Under the pieces are notes generated by a model. It ran no database searches and was not told where the DNA came from. It saw only the letters and a list, made by a program, of their open reading frames with translations. A program made the position numbers and the translations under genes. From RYN-230 sp963760405 (GTDB lineage: Bacteria > Actinomycetota > Actinomycetes > Streptosporangiales > Streptosporangiaceae): a DNA stretch of 64,000 nt. The stretch spans positions 558,001-622,000 of the forward strand of contig CAVXCV010000002.1 of assembly GCA_963760405.1 (NCBI GenBank), written 5' to 3'. This document shows, piece after piece, positions 1-8,401 of the stretch (position 1 is its first letter; each line of letters opens with the position of its first letter).

Positions 1-755
1 TTCAGCATGAAGTGCGGGTAGCCGTCCGCGTCATAGGAGTGCGTATCGGTGTCGATGACGGATGGCTGCTTGGTGGTCGCGCGCGCGTCCATGGTGGTGG
101 TACGGAATCCGTCCGCCCGCACGGTGGCGATCTCCCCGTCGTCCAGGTGCACCACCTGGCGGGTATAGCGGACCAGCGCGGCGACGTCGGAGGCCACGAA
201 CATCTCCTTGTCACCGAGGCCGAGTACCACCGGGCTGCCGTTGCGGGCCGCCACCACCTGGTCCGGGTGGCGGGCATCGAGCACGGCGATGCCGTACGTG
301 CCGACGACCGAGGTCAGGGCCTGGCGCACGGCCGCCTCCAGGTCATCGGCGGCCGCTGCGGCGATCAGGTGGGCGAGCACCTCGCTGTCCGTTTCCGAGG
401 CGAACTGTGCTCCCTCGACCATCAGCTTGGCGCGCAGTTCGTCGGCGTTCTCGATGATCCCGTTGTGCACGATGGCCACCGGCCCGCAGACGTGCGGATG
501 CGCGTTCACGTCGCTCGGCTCGCCGTGCGTCGCCCACCGGGTATGCCCGATGCCAGGGCTGCCCCTGAACCGGGCCGGCAGCCCGGTGGCGAGGTCGGCG
601 ACCCGCCCTTTGGTCTTGCGCACCCTGACGTCCCCCGTGCCGCTGATCACCGCGACGCCGGCGGAGTCATAGCCGCGGTACTCCAGCCGGGCCAGCCCCT
701 CCAGCAAGATGGGCACGCAGTCGCGGCCCCCGATGTGGGCGACGATTCCGCACAT
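1..755 (-). CDS. glmS: Glutamine--fructose-6-phosphate aminotransferase, N-terminal part (runs off window)
   Basis: The translation begins MCGIVAHIGG and continues with YRGYDSAGVA, GHTRWATHG and VHNGIIEN. These are the class II glutamine amidotransferase signatures of GlmS, with Cys2 (Cys1 after Met removal) as the glutaminase nucleophile. The enzyme makes glucosamine-6-phosphate from fructose-6-phosphate and glutamine, the first step towards UDP-GlcNAc and peptidoglycan. Only about 251 N-terminal residues lie in the window; the sugar isomerase domains are beyond position 1. The ATG at 755 is preceded by GGAGG about 6 bp upstream. That ribosome binding site overlaps the stop of the small upstream gene, so the two are probably co-transcribed and translationally coupled. 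Confidence 0.96.
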   Translation of the reverse strand, partial: MCGIVAHIGGRDCVPILLEGLARLEYRGYDSAGVAVISGTGDVRVRKTKGRVADLATGLPARFRGSPGIGHTRWATHGEPSDVNAHPHVCGPVAIVHNGIIENADELRAKLMVEGAQFASETDSEVLAHLIAAAAADDLEAAVRQALTSVVGTYGIAVLDARHPDQVVAARNGSPVVLGLGDKEMFVASDVAALVRYTRQVVHLDDGEIATVRADGFRTTTMDARATTKQPSVIDTDTHSYDADGYPHFML

Positions 756-766
756 GTCTGCCTCCG

Positions 767-1126
767 TCAGCCGTAGACGATCCGGCGTAGCTGGCGCAGC
801 GAGAATTGTGGCGGCGCCACCAGCCGTTGCTGCAGTTCCGCAGCGATCTGTTGGAATGCGTGGTCGTTTGTGAACCCCCGCGCCTTGAGCTCCCCGTGAC
901 GGCGGCGGACGTACGACTCCGCGGGTTCAGAGAAATACCCGATTACCTCAGCGATCAGCCGGGCCGCTTCGCCCGGGCTCAGCGGGCTGGTCCGGCTCAG
1001 GTGGGCGATGAGCTCGCCGAACGGCTGCGGCCCCCCGGCCACAGCAGACTGCGGTGCTCCTGCCACAGCAGACAGGATGGGGGCACCCGCGACCGATAGG
1101 CAAGATTCTTGCCCGAAATCGGGCAA
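767..1126 (-). CDS. Small conserved hypothetical protein upstream of glmS
   Basis: The longest reading frame gives 119 residues from a TTG start. The N-terminal 35 residues are low-complexity (Ala, Gly, Pro) and probably untranslated, because no good ribosome binding site precedes the TTG. The compact part begins near FGELIAHLSR and ends SLRQLRRIVYG. It contains LIAEVIGYF and YVRRRHGELKARG, suggesting a small helical, basic, soluble protein. I recognise the C-terminal style from short uncharacterised bacterial proteins but cannot assign a function. An internal GTG near 1041 or 1062 is a plausible true start. The stop overlaps the glmS ribosome binding site, which suggests an operon with glmS. 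Confidence 0.6.
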   Translation of the reverse strand: MPDFGQESCLSVAGAPILSAVAGAPQSAVAGGPQPFGELIAHLSRTSPLSPGEAARLIAEVIGYFSEPAESYVRRRHGELKARGFTNDHAFQQIAAELQQRLVAPPQFSLRQLRRIVYG

Positions 1127-1131
1127 GAATC
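1104..1131. promoter_or_regulatory. Perfect 13-bp inverted repeat upstream of the glmS operon
   Basis: GATTCTTGCCCGA and its exact complement TCGGGCAAGAATC are separated by only AA, giving a 28-bp near-perfect palindrome. It overlaps the TTG of the longest frame of the 767-1126 gene, which is another reason to place that start further downstream. Such a tight palindrome ahead of an operon could be a repressor operator or a transcript hairpin. No T-rich tract follows it, so a simple terminator for dprA is less likely. Confidence 0.45.
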
Positions 1132-1168
1132 GGCGAATAATCGGAGAGAAACCACCGGTTTGTGGTGA

Positions 1169-2419
1169 TCACCGGGAGCCTCGGCGCACTGCCGGGTTGT
1201 TCCTCGCCCGCACCGGCTCAGCGGGCCGGACCCGCCAGCCACGATCGCAGCGCTCGACGAACCCCCCGGCGGCCAGTTCCCCGAGGCAGCGCAGCACGGT
1301 GTCGAAGTCCACCCCGGCGGCCACCGCGATCCGGGCTGGCCCGCGGCCGGTCCGCCCCGGCACCGCCTCGAGCACGCTCCTGGTCACCACGTCGAGGGCG
1401 TCCCGGGGCAGCACCGGCCCCGGGGCCTGGCCAGCCAGCTCGTGGTCGCCGAACGACAGGTGCTCGATGACATCGCGGGCGCTGGTCACGCAGTCGGCAC
1501 CCCAGTCCCGGATGATCGCGTGACAACCCGCCGACGCCGGTGAGGTCACCGGCCCGGGCACGGCCATCAGCGGGCGGTTCTGATCGCGGGCGTGCCGGGC
1601 GGTGCTCAGCGCCCCGCTGCGCAGCGCTGCCTCGACCACCACGGTGCCCCGGCTGAGCGCGGCGATGACCCGGTTGCGCACGAGGAACCCGGGCCGGGTC
1701 GGGGTGCGGCCCGGCGGCCATTCGCTGACCAGGCCGCCGTGCGCGCAGACCGCCTCGAACAGGTCATGGTGGCCATACGGATACGGGTCGTCCACCCCGG
1801 AGGGAAGCACGGCGACCGTTACCCCCTCGGCCGCGAGGGCGCCCCGGTGCGCGCAGCCGTCGATGCCGTAGGCGCCGCCCGAGATAACCGTCCAGCCTCG
1901 CTCGGCGAGCGCAGCGGCCAGCTCACCGCAGACATGGCTGCCGTAGCCGGTCGCCGCCCTGGTCCCGACGATCGACACCGAGCGCAGGCAGGCGAACCGC
2001 AGGTCGGTCCGGCCACGTAGCCACAGGCCCCAGGGCTGCGCGTCGCCGAGCACGCCGAGCTGGCTGGGCCATTCCGGGTCACCAGGGCAGAGCAGCCGGA
2101 TACCAGCCTGGCGCCAGGTCTCCAGCGTGGCCCCGGCCGGCGCGCTGCCCAGCCGTGCGGTCCACCGGCGCAGCGCCCGGTCCAGCCCGGGAATGCCGCC
2201 TGGCGGCAGGGGCGCTGCCCCGCAATCCGCGGCCAGGATGCTGCCGGGCAGGTCCCCGGTGGTGAGCCCGGCAACGATACGCGCGGGCGGGCAGATCCGC
2301 AGCAGCGCGCCGAGCTGCGGATCGCCAGGCTCGGCGATGCAGGTCAGGGCAGCCCGGGCCAGCCGGTCCGCCTCCGGCCCGACTGGATCCCGGTTAGCTG
2401 GATCCGGCCAGCGGCTCAC
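1169..2419 (-). CDS. dprA: DNA-processing protein DprA/Smf
   Basis: The Rossmann-like DprA fold is clear. It shows VSIVGTRAATGYG, VISGGAYGIDGCAHRGAL (the GS/GG-x-A-x-GID motif), VAVLPSGVDDPYP, and LVRNRVIAALSRGTVVVEAALRSGALSTARHA. A C-terminal winged-helix segment (about the last 65 residues) follows. DprA binds single-stranded DNA and loads RecA in natural transformation; many actinobacteria keep it without obvious competence. I chose the GTG at 2419 (416 aa) because AGGAG lies 8 bp upstream. A longer frame starting at a GTG at 2473 overlaps comM and lacks a ribosome binding site. It follows comM in the same direction, as in most actinobacteria. Confidence 0.93.
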   Translation of the reverse strand: MSRWPDPANRDPVGPEADRLARAALTCIAEPGDPQLGALLRICPPARIVAGLTTGDLPGSILAADCGAAPLPPGGIPGLDRALRRWTARLGSAPAGATLETWRQAGIRLLCPGDPEWPSQLGVLGDAQPWGLWLRGRTDLRFACLRSVSIVGTRAATGYGSHVCGELAAALAERGWTVISGGAYGIDGCAHRGALAAEGVTVAVLPSGVDDPYPYGHHDLFEAVCAHGGLVSEWPPGRTPTRPGFLVRNRVIAALSRGTVVVEAALRSGALSTARHARDQNRPLMAVPGPVTSPASAGCHAIIRDWGADCVTSARDVIEHLSFGDHELAGQAPGPVLPRDALDVVTRSVLEAVPGRTGRGPARIAVAAGVDFDTVLRCLGELAAGGFVERCDRGWRVRPAEPVRARNNPAVRRGSR

Positions 2420-2459
2420 CGGAGCGCTCCTGGCCGCAGGCCCAGTAGGTAGCCGACGG

Positions 2460-4034
2460 TCATCGCGGAACACCCAGCCACAAGCCCAGTGCGTAGCTGG
2501 TCTGATCAGCGGTCGGACGGGGTACCTCGGCCAGGTCCGCGAGTGTCCAGGCGACCTTGATCACCCGATGCACTCCGCGGGCGCTTATCTGCCCCAGATC
2601 CATGGCTCGCTCCAGCGGCGCCAGCGCGCCCGGAGCCGGCGGGTATGTCCGGCGCAATTCACTGGCCGGGATCTCCGCGTTCAGCCGCCACGGGGTGCCC
2701 CGCATCCGGTCCTCTGCACGCTGCCGGGCAGCTGCAACGCGGGCCGCCACGACTGTGCTGGGCTCCGCGAACGTCCGGTCGCTGAGCAGCTCACTCCGGC
2801 TGACTGGGAGGAACTCGATCTTCACGTCCACCCGGTCGAGCAGTGGCCCGGACAGCCTGGCTAGATACCTGCGCCGTTCCGTAGGCGAGCATTCGCACGA
2901 AGCCCGCCGACCCGATCCTTTGGCACATGGGCACGGATTCGCCGCCAGTACCAGAGTGAACCGGGCCGGGAAGCGGGCGATCAGGCCCAGCCGTGCTATG
3001 ACGACCTCTCCCGACTCGAGGGGCTGTCGTAGGGCATCAAGCACGTCCCGGCCGAACTCAGGGGCCTCGTCCAGGAACAGGCACCCCCGGTGCGCCAGAG
3101 ACGCTGCTCCAGGATGGATGACGCCGCTTCCCCCGCCGATGATCGCTGCCTTGGTAGAGGTGTGGTGCGGGGCGCAGAACGGCGGGCTGGTCAGTAGCGG
3201 GCTGCCGTCTGGGAGTACCCCGGCCACCGAGTGAATCGCGGTGACCTCCAGCGCCGCCGCGCTGTCGAGCCGCGGCAGCACCGTGGGGATACGTTCGGCG
3301 AGCATCGTCTTGCCCGCCCCTGGCGGCCCGAGCAGGCAGAGGTGATGGCCGCCGGCCGCGCAGATCTCCGCGGCCCGGCGTGCGGTCGGCTGGCCCAGCA
3401 CGTCAGCCAGGTCAGGCCCGGGAGCTGCCGGGCTGGGTGGGACTGCGGGCAGCCCGCCCAGCCCGTCCCGGCCGGAGGCGCCGTCGAAGACCTGAACCTG
3501 CTCATCGTCTCCGGCCGGCGGGCTGCCCCGGAGCCAGCCGAGCAGCCCGCGCAGGGTGGACGCGGCCGCTACCCGTAAATCCGGGACCAGGGATGCCTCA
3601 GCGGCGTTGGCGAGCGGCACGGCCACCCGGCGGGAACCACTGGCCGCCGCGGCCGCCACCGCCGGCAGCACCCCGCGGACCGGGCGTACCTGGCCGTCCA
3701 GCCCGAGTTCGCCGAGGAACGTGACATCCTCGATCGAGGCGGGCGGGACCATGCCCGCCGCGCACAAGATGGCGACCGCGATGCCGAGGTCGAACCCGCT
3801 GCCCCGCTTGGGCAGGCTGGCCGGGGACAGGCCGACGGTGATCCGGCGCTGCGGCCACTGCTCCCGGCTGTTGATGATGGCGGCCCGGATCCGGTCCCTG
3901 GCCTCCCGCAGCGCGGTATCCGGCAGCCCGACCAGGAGCAGGCCGGGCAGGCCGTTCTGGATGTCGGCCTCGATCTCCACATCGTGGCCCTGCACGCCGA
4001 CCAGGGCGATCGAGTGGGTGCGGGCGACCGGCAC
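2460..4034 (-). CDS. comM: YifB/ComM family Mg-chelatase-like AAA+ ATPase
   Basis: This 524-residue protein begins VPVARTHSIALVGVQG, the usual YifB/ComM start. Its N-terminal domain is the Lon-protease-like fold with GLPDTALREARDRI and LSPASLPKRGSGFDL. The Mg-chelatase-type AAA+ core follows, with Walker A GPPGAGKTML, Walker B GCLFLDEAPEF and the sensor region AANPCPC. Cysteines (CPCAKG, CECSPTE) mark the usual zinc-like insert. Family members act as hexameric helicases promoting branch migration during recombination of incoming DNA. The GTG start comes directly after the yraN stop (TGA GTG), so translation is coupled. It sits in a yraN-comM-dprA operon. Confidence 0.93.
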   Translation of the reverse strand: MPVARTHSIALVGVQGHDVEIEADIQNGLPGLLLVGLPDTALREARDRIRAAIINSREQWPQRRITVGLSPASLPKRGSGFDLGIAVAILCAAGMVPPASIEDVTFLGELGLDGQVRPVRGVLPAVAAAAASGSRRVAVPLANAAEASLVPDLRVAAASTLRGLLGWLRGSPPAGDDEQVQVFDGASGRDGLGGLPAVPPSPAAPGPDLADVLGQPTARRAAEICAAGGHHLCLLGPPGAGKTMLAERIPTVLPRLDSAAALEVTAIHSVAGVLPDGSPLLTSPPFCAPHHTSTKAAIIGGGSGVIHPGAASLAHRGCLFLDEAPEFGRDVLDALRQPLESGEVVIARLGLIARFPARFTLVLAANPCPCAKGSGRRASCECSPTERRRYLARLSGPLLDRVDVKIEFLPVSRSELLSDRTFAEPSTVVAARVAAARQRAEDRMRGTPWRLNAEIPASELRRTYPPAPGALAPLERAMDLGQISARGVHRVIKVAWTLADLAEVPRPTADQTSYALGLWLGVPR

Positions 4035-4391
4035 TCAGCCCACCCCCCGGATGTGCTCGATGGTGAAGTTCCCGGCCTGGTCCCGGACCAGCGCGACGGC
4101 GTCGATGCGGATCTCGTCGACCAGCACCCCGTGCGCGGTCAGCCAGCGGACCGCCAGCCGCCGCAACCGGAGCCGCTTGCTGCGGCTGATCGCCTCCAGC
4201 GGGCTGCCGTACCGGGGCCCGGATCTGGTCTTGACTTCGCAGACCACGAGGGCCTGCCGTTCCGCGGCCACGATGTCGATCTCGCCGTCGGCGCACCGCC
4301 AGTTACGATCGAGTACCCGCAGGCCAGCGCGCTGCAGGTAGTCCACAGCTAGCTGCTCACCCTGCCTGCCCAGCGCGTCCTTGTCGCGCAC
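4035..4391 (-). CDS. yraN: UPF0102 (YraN) endonuclease-like protein
   Basis: The protein shows the YraN signature: LGRQGEQLAVDYLQRAG, then the nuclease-like core RNWRCADGEIDIVA, EVKTRSGPRYG, and LRRLAVRWL. The family resembles Holliday-junction resolvase and restriction nuclease folds, with D and E-x-K metal ligands; no specific role is established. I place the start at a GTG (4391, 118 aa) because GGAGGTGG precedes it by a usual distance. A longer frame from 4448 adds a basic, poorly conserved leader. The stop abuts the comM start, consistent with the conserved yraN-comM-dprA operon. Confidence 0.9.
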   Translation of the reverse strand: MRDKDALGRQGEQLAVDYLQRAGLRVLDRNWRCADGEIDIVAAERQALVVCEVKTRSGPRYGSPLEAISRSKRLRLRRLAVRWLTAHGVLVDEIRIDAVALVRDQAGNFTIEHIRGVG

Positions 4392-4657
4392 GCCGCACCA
4401 CCTCCGGATACGACGCTGCCGGACCAGCGCGCGGCGGCCCAGGGGCATATGGCGGGCTGTGGAGGGCCGGATCAGCTAACGGTGCCTGTGGAGAGGCTGG
4501 GCTGTCCTGTCGGCATCATGTGGTTTGGTTGACCGGGGATCCCTAGAGCAGGTCTCCCCGGCTCGGGCACGGGGCGATACAGCGCCGGGCGGAGGCGCGA
4601 GGCGATGCGGCGCCAGGCCCGCCGGGCGGAGGCAGCGCCGGGCGGAGCGGGCGGGAC

Positions 4658-4969
4658 CTACTTGTCCGGGACCTCGAGCTCGGCGCGGGCCAGCTCCTCG
4701 ACGTTGACGTCCTTGAACGTGACCACCCGGACGTTCTTCACGAACCGGGCCGGCCGGTACATGTCCCACACCCAGGCGTCCTGCATGGTGACCTCGAAGT
4801 ACACCTCGCCGTTATCGGCGGTGCGCACGTTCAGCTCGACCTGGTTGGTCAGGTAGAACCGGCGCTCGGTCTCGACCACGTGGGTGAACAGCCCTACGAC
4901 GTCCCGGTACTCGCGGTAGAGCTGCAGCTCCATCTCGGTCTCATACTTCTCGAGATCTTCTGCGCTCAT
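4658..4969 (-). CDS. DUF2469 family protein
   Basis: This 103-residue acidic protein starts MSAEDLEKYETEMELQLYRE and contains FTHVVETERRFYLTNQVEL, YFEVTMQDAWVWDMYRPARFV and VVTFKDVNVEEL. That matches the actinobacterial DUF2469 family. The family is nearly universal in actinobacteria and lies between rnhB and yraN, as here. Its function is unknown. The ATG at 4969 is preceded by GGAGGGGG. The roughly 260 bp between this stop and yraN is G+C-rich and shows no gene that I can support. Confidence 0.92.
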   Translation of the reverse strand: MSAEDLEKYETEMELQLYREYRDVVGLFTHVVETERRFYLTNQVELNVRTADNGEVYFEVTMQDAWVWDMYRPARFVKNVRVVTFKDVNVEELARAELEVPDK

Positions 4970-5023
4970 CTGTTCCCCCTCCGATCAGCCAGCGTCGGGA
5001 GGCCCGGTCCGGTCCGGATGAGA

Positions 5024-5926
5024 TCAACCATAAGTCAATTCTCCGCGCCTCATCTCGTCCTCCCCCAGGCGAGCCCCGTCATCCCTGAGTTCACCCGGCA
5101 ACTCAGCCGCGCCAAGCTCAGCCGCCCCAAGCTCAGCCGCCCCAAGCTCAGCCGCGCCAAGCTCAGCCGCGCCAAGCTCAGCCGCCCCAAGCTCAGCCGC
5201 GCCAAGCTCAGCCGCCCCAAGCTCAGCCGCGCCGAGCTCAGCCCACCCGCCGGGTGGTTCGGGCAGGCCCTGGGTCACGCTCATCACGTTCGCGAACGAG
5301 GCCCGGTGCTCGGCACAGGGCCCATGCTCGGCCAGGGCCCGCATATGGCTGCGGGTGGAGTACCCCTTGTGCTGGCCGAACCCGTAGGCCGGGTACTGCC
5401 CGCCCAGCTGCGTCATGATCCGGTCCCTGGTCACCTTGGCCACGATGGACGCGGCGGCGACACAGGCGGCCACCTGGTCGCCTTTCCACATGGCCAGGGC
5501 CGGGACGCCCAGCCCGCGGACGGGGAAGCCGTCGGTCAGCACGTATCCCGGAGTCGGGGCCAGGCTGGCCAGGGCCCGGCGCATCCCGGCGATGTTGCAG
5601 ACATGCAACCCGCGTGCGTCGATGTCGGCCGCCGGGATGATCACCCGGTGCCAGCCCAGCGCGGTGCGGGTCACCTCGGCGTAGGCCTCCTCACGGGCCG
5701 CGGGGGTCAGCGCCTTGGAGTCGGCGATATCGCGGAGGCCGGACAGCCGGGCCGGGTTGAGTATCACCGCGGCCACGACCAGCGGGCCAGCGCAGGCCCC
5801 GCGGCCTGCCTCGTCGATCCCGGCCACCGGGGACAGGCCCGCCCGGGCCAGGGCCCGCTCGTACCCGGTCAGCCCGGCGCCGCGCCGGGGGGTGTAACCG
5901 GGGTGCCGCCACGTTTCTGCGGGCAC
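5024..5926 (-). CDS. rnhB: Ribonuclease HII with a pentapeptide-repeat C-terminal tail
   Basis: RNase HII removes ribonucleotides and RNA primers from RNA-DNA hybrids. The acidic catalytic set is visible: AGIDEAGRGACAGPLVVAA (Asp38, Glu39), YVLTDGFPV (Asp132) and MWKGDQVAA (Asp150), plus AASIVAKVTRDRIM and QHKGYSTRSH. I place the start at the GTG at 5926 (300 aa). It lies just after the lepB stop, with AGGA upstream; the longer frame to 6061 would overlap lepB by over 100 bp. The odd feature is the tail. After GGW, residues 229-276 are nine perfect copies of AELGA, followed by a short acidic end. The catalytic core is intact, so the tail is probably a tolerated addition. Confidence 0.94.
   Translation of the reverse strand: MPAETWRHPGYTPRRGAGLTGYERALARAGLSPVAGIDEAGRGACAGPLVVAAVILNPARLSGLRDIADSKALTPAAREEAYAEVTRTALGWHRVIIPAADIDARGLHVCNIAGMRRALASLAPTPGYVLTDGFPVRGLGVPALAMWKGDQVAACVAAASIVAKVTRDRIMTQLGGQYPAYGFGQHKGYSTRSHMRALAEHGPCAEHRASFANVMSVTQGLPEPPGGWAELGAAELGAAELGAAELGAAELGAAELGAAELGAAELGAAELGAAELPGELRDDGARLGEDEMRRGELTYG
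5102..5236 (-). repeat. 15-bp tandem repeat, nine copies, inside rnhB
   Basis: A 15-bp unit (CTCAGCCGCGCCAAG on the plus strand, with C/G and A/G variation at two positions) repeats nine times without interruption. Because 15 is a multiple of three, it encodes AELGA in the rnhB frame on the minus strand and leaves the frame intact. The near-identity of copies points to recent slippage or unequal exchange. Confidence 0.93.
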
Positions 5927-5930
5927 GGCG

Positions 5931-7904
5931 TCACCGTCCTGGCCTACGCCGCATCCGGCGGCGCAGGCGCCCCTGCCCCGGCGCGGACGGCCGCCCGCGC
6001 CGCCGCCGTTCCAGCACCGTGATCGGCGCCGCCAGCGCAGCTGCCGCCGCAACCGGCGCACCAGCGAAGCCCAGTGCGTGGGACGAATCGTTGAGGATAT
6101 TGAACGTCTGCGGGATCGGCAGCAGATGGAACCGGCTGGGTGGCCACAAGATCAGGAAGGCCCGGCCGACCACCTGGCTCTCCGGGATGGTCCCGCCGCC
6201 CGGGTCGCTCATGTGGCCGCGTGAGTCGTAGGAAACGTCCCGGTGATCGCCCATCACCCAGAGCCGGCCGGGCGGCACGGTGATGCTGAACCGGGTCATC
6301 GACGGCACGTTCCCCGGGTACAGGTAGGACTTCTCGCTCAGCGCCACGCCGTTCACGGTGACCTGGCCGTGAGCGTTGCAGCAGGCGACGTGGTCACCGG
6401 GGACGCCGATGACCCGCTTGACGTAGTCGTGCACTCCGGGCGAGATGCCGAACAGGCCGATCACCGCGTGGCCGAACCGGTCGGCCGCCGCGATGACCGG
6501 GTTACTGGGGCCGGGCGAGGCCGCCGGATCCCAGGAGCCCTCGCCGTTGAACACCACGACGTCGCCCCGGTCGATTGAGCGGAGATGGTAGATGATCTTG
6601 TTGACCACGACCTTGTCGCCGATGTCGAGAGTGTTCTCCATCGACGAGGACGGGATGAAGAACGCCTGCACCACGTAGGTCTTGATGACCAGCATGATCA
6701 GCAGGGCCAGCATGAACAGCACGAGCAGCTCGGCCCACCAGGACAGTTTCCGCCCGCGCCGGGCCCGAGCCTGCGCGGGCAGGCGCCCCCGGCCGCCGCG
6801 GCCAGCCGCCCGCGGCCCAGACCCGGTTCCGGCTGGGCCCGCCGTATCGTCCGGGCCGCTGCGCGGCCCGCCGTCCTGGCGGCCCGCCGCAGGCGTCATG
6901 GTGCCGGTACCGCCTGGGTCCGCGCCAGGACCCCGGTCACCGTCGTTGCCTGGCTGCGGCGCTCCAGCCTCGGTCATCGCTGGGTCACCCGTGCCCCGGT
7001 CATCGTTCATTGCACCCGAGCCTAACCTGGGCCGTCGGACAGACGTGCCCGGAGTCGCCGGGCACGGCCAGGCCAGCGGCAGCATCCCGGCCACTCCCGC
7101 CGTGGCCGCCAGCGCGGGCAGCGGGCCCGCCAGCGCGGGCAGCGGGCCCGCCACCGCCAGCCGGGGACGGGCGAACAGCCTGATCCGGGTGAACGTGCCC
7201 GGGATCGGCAGCGACCTGATGTGCGCGGGCGGCCAGATGACCACGAACGCGCGGCCGATCACGGCGTTCTCCGGGATGGTGCCGTCCCCTGGGTCAGCGG
7301 AGTGGTACCGGGAATCGCTGGAATCCCCACGGTGATCTCCCATCACCCACAGCCGCCCCGGCGGCACGGTCACCCGGAACTGGTCAGCTGACGGGCGGTC
7401 CCCGGGATACAGGTAGGACCGCTCGTCCAGCGGGACCCCGTTCACGGTGACCCAGCCCCGGGCGTTACAGCAGGCCACCTGGTCGCCCGGCAGCCCGATG
7501 ACCCGCTTGACGTAGTCCGTACCCCGGGATTCGAGTCCCGCGGCCTGCAGCGCCCAATGGTAGGCGGCCACCGCCGGGGCGCCCTGGCCCGCGCGGCTGG
7601 CCCGATCCCAGGAACCCTGGCCGCTGAACACCACGATGTCGCCCCGGTCGATATCCCGGAACCGGTAGACGAACCGGTTCACCAGCACCCGGTCGCCGAC
7701 CTGGAGGGTGTCCCCCATCGAGCCGGTCGGGATCCGGAAAGCCTGGACCACGAACGTCTTGACCGTCACCGTGAGCACCGCGGCCAGCAGGAGGAACAGC
7801 AGTAATTCCTGCCACAGCCGGAGCCGGCGGCGTCCCGTGACGGGGCGCGGCTCCGGCCGGGCGGGTGCCTGGGTGCCAGCGGCCTGGGTTTCCGGGTCGG
7901 CCAC
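5931..7904 (-). CDS. lepB: Tandem (double) signal peptidase I in one reading frame
   Basis: One uninterrupted 657-codon frame holds two complete type I signal peptidases (S26). Unit 1 has a transmembrane segment near residues 31-52, the catalytic serine in PTGSMGDT (Ser62), the catalytic lysine in DYVKRVIGLPGD (Lys133), and the box WVMGDHRGDS. Unit 2 repeats the plan: a membrane segment at 389-412, SSSMENT (Ser421), DYVKRVIGVPGD (Lys496) and WVMGDHRDVS. The 100-residue linker is Gly/Pro/Asp-rich, preceded by a hydrophobic PLPALA repeat. Actinobacteria usually carry tandem but separate sip genes next to rplS. Here no stop separates them, but an in-frame ATG at residue 299 could allow a second start. 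The enzymes release exported proteins from the membrane. The stop is 5 bp before rnhB. Confidence 0.92.
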   Translation of the reverse strand: MADPETQAAGTQAPARPEPRPVTGRRRLRLWQELLLFLLLAAVLTVTVKTFVVQAFRIPTGSMGDTLQVGDRVLVNRFVYRFRDIDRGDIVVFSGQGSWDRASRAGQGAPAVAAYHWALQAAGLESRGTDYVKRVIGLPGDQVACCNARGWVTVNGVPLDERSYLYPGDRPSADQFRVTVPPGRLWVMGDHRGDSSDSRYHSADPGDGTIPENAVIGRAFVVIWPPAHIRSLPIPGTFTRIRLFARPRLAVAGPLPALAGPLPALAATAGVAGMLPLAWPCPATPGTSVRRPRLGSGAMNDDRGTGDPAMTEAGAPQPGNDGDRGPGADPGGTGTMTPAAGRQDGGPRSGPDDTAGPAGTGSGPRAAGRGGRGRLPAQARARRGRKLSWWAELLVLFMLALLIMLVIKTYVVQAFFIPSSSMENTLDIGDKVVVNKIIYHLRSIDRGDVVVFNGEGSWDPAASPGPSNPVIAAADRFGHAVIGLFGISPGVHDYVKRVIGVPGDHVACCNAHGQVTVNGVALSEKSYLYPGNVPSMTRFSITVPPGRLWVMGDHRDVSYDSRGHMSDPGGGTIPESQVVGRAFLILWPPSRFHLLPIPQTFNILNDSSHALGFAGAPVAAAAALAAPITVLERRRRGRPSAPGQGRLRRRMRRRPGR

Positions 7905-7913
7905 CGGAGAAGG

Positions 7914-8270
7914 CTAGCGGACCGGCTCGCGGCGCTCCCGGATCCGCGCGGCCTTGCCGCGCAGGGAGCGGAGGTAGTACAGCTTGGCCCGGCGCACCCG
8001 GCCGCGGCTGACCACCTCGATCTTGTCCAGCGAGGGGCTGTGCACCGGGAAGGTCCGCTCCACGCCCACCCCGTAGCTGATCTTCCGGACCGTGAAGGTC
8101 TCCCGGGCTCCGCCGCCCTGGCGCCGGATGACCACACCCTGGAAAACCTGGATCCGGGAGCGGGTGCCCTCCGTGACCCGGACGTGCACTTTGAGCGTGT
8201 CTCCCGGGCGGAAGTCCGGGATGTCAGAACGGATCTGGGCCTGCTCCAGCTCAGCGATCGCGGTGTGCAT
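7914..8270 (-). CDS. rplS: 50S ribosomal protein L19
   Basis: The 118-residue product shows the L19 pattern: FRPGDTLKVHVRVTEGTRSRIQVFQGVVIRRQGGG, then TFTVRKISYGVGVERTFPVHSPSLDKIEVVSRGRVRRAKLYYLR. L19 sits at the 30S-50S interface. The ATG at 8270 is preceded by GAGGAA. The gene lies between trmD and lepB in the usual actinobacterial rpsP-rimM-trmD-rplS-lepB order. The 131 bp separating it from trmD could hold a promoter, but I see no clear hairpin there. Confidence 0.98.
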   Translation of the reverse strand: MHTAIAELEQAQIRSDIPDFRPGDTLKVHVRVTEGTRSRIQVFQGVVIRRQGGGARETFTVRKISYGVGVERTFPVHSPSLDKIEVVSRGRVRRAKLYYLRSLRGKAARIRERREPVR

Positions 8271-8401
8271 GACTGCGGTTCCTCAACTTCTTCTCACGCG
8301 CATAGGCCATCGAACGCGTGGCATCGGTCTCGTGGGCGACCTGGGCACTGCAGGCACCAGGACGCGCGCCCGCAGGGTCGGCCTGGTGCGGGCGGCGGAC
8401 T

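Noticed and set aside
8271..8401. Autoregulatory leader for L19
   Set aside because: No stable conserved-looking stem-loop or known motif was visible.
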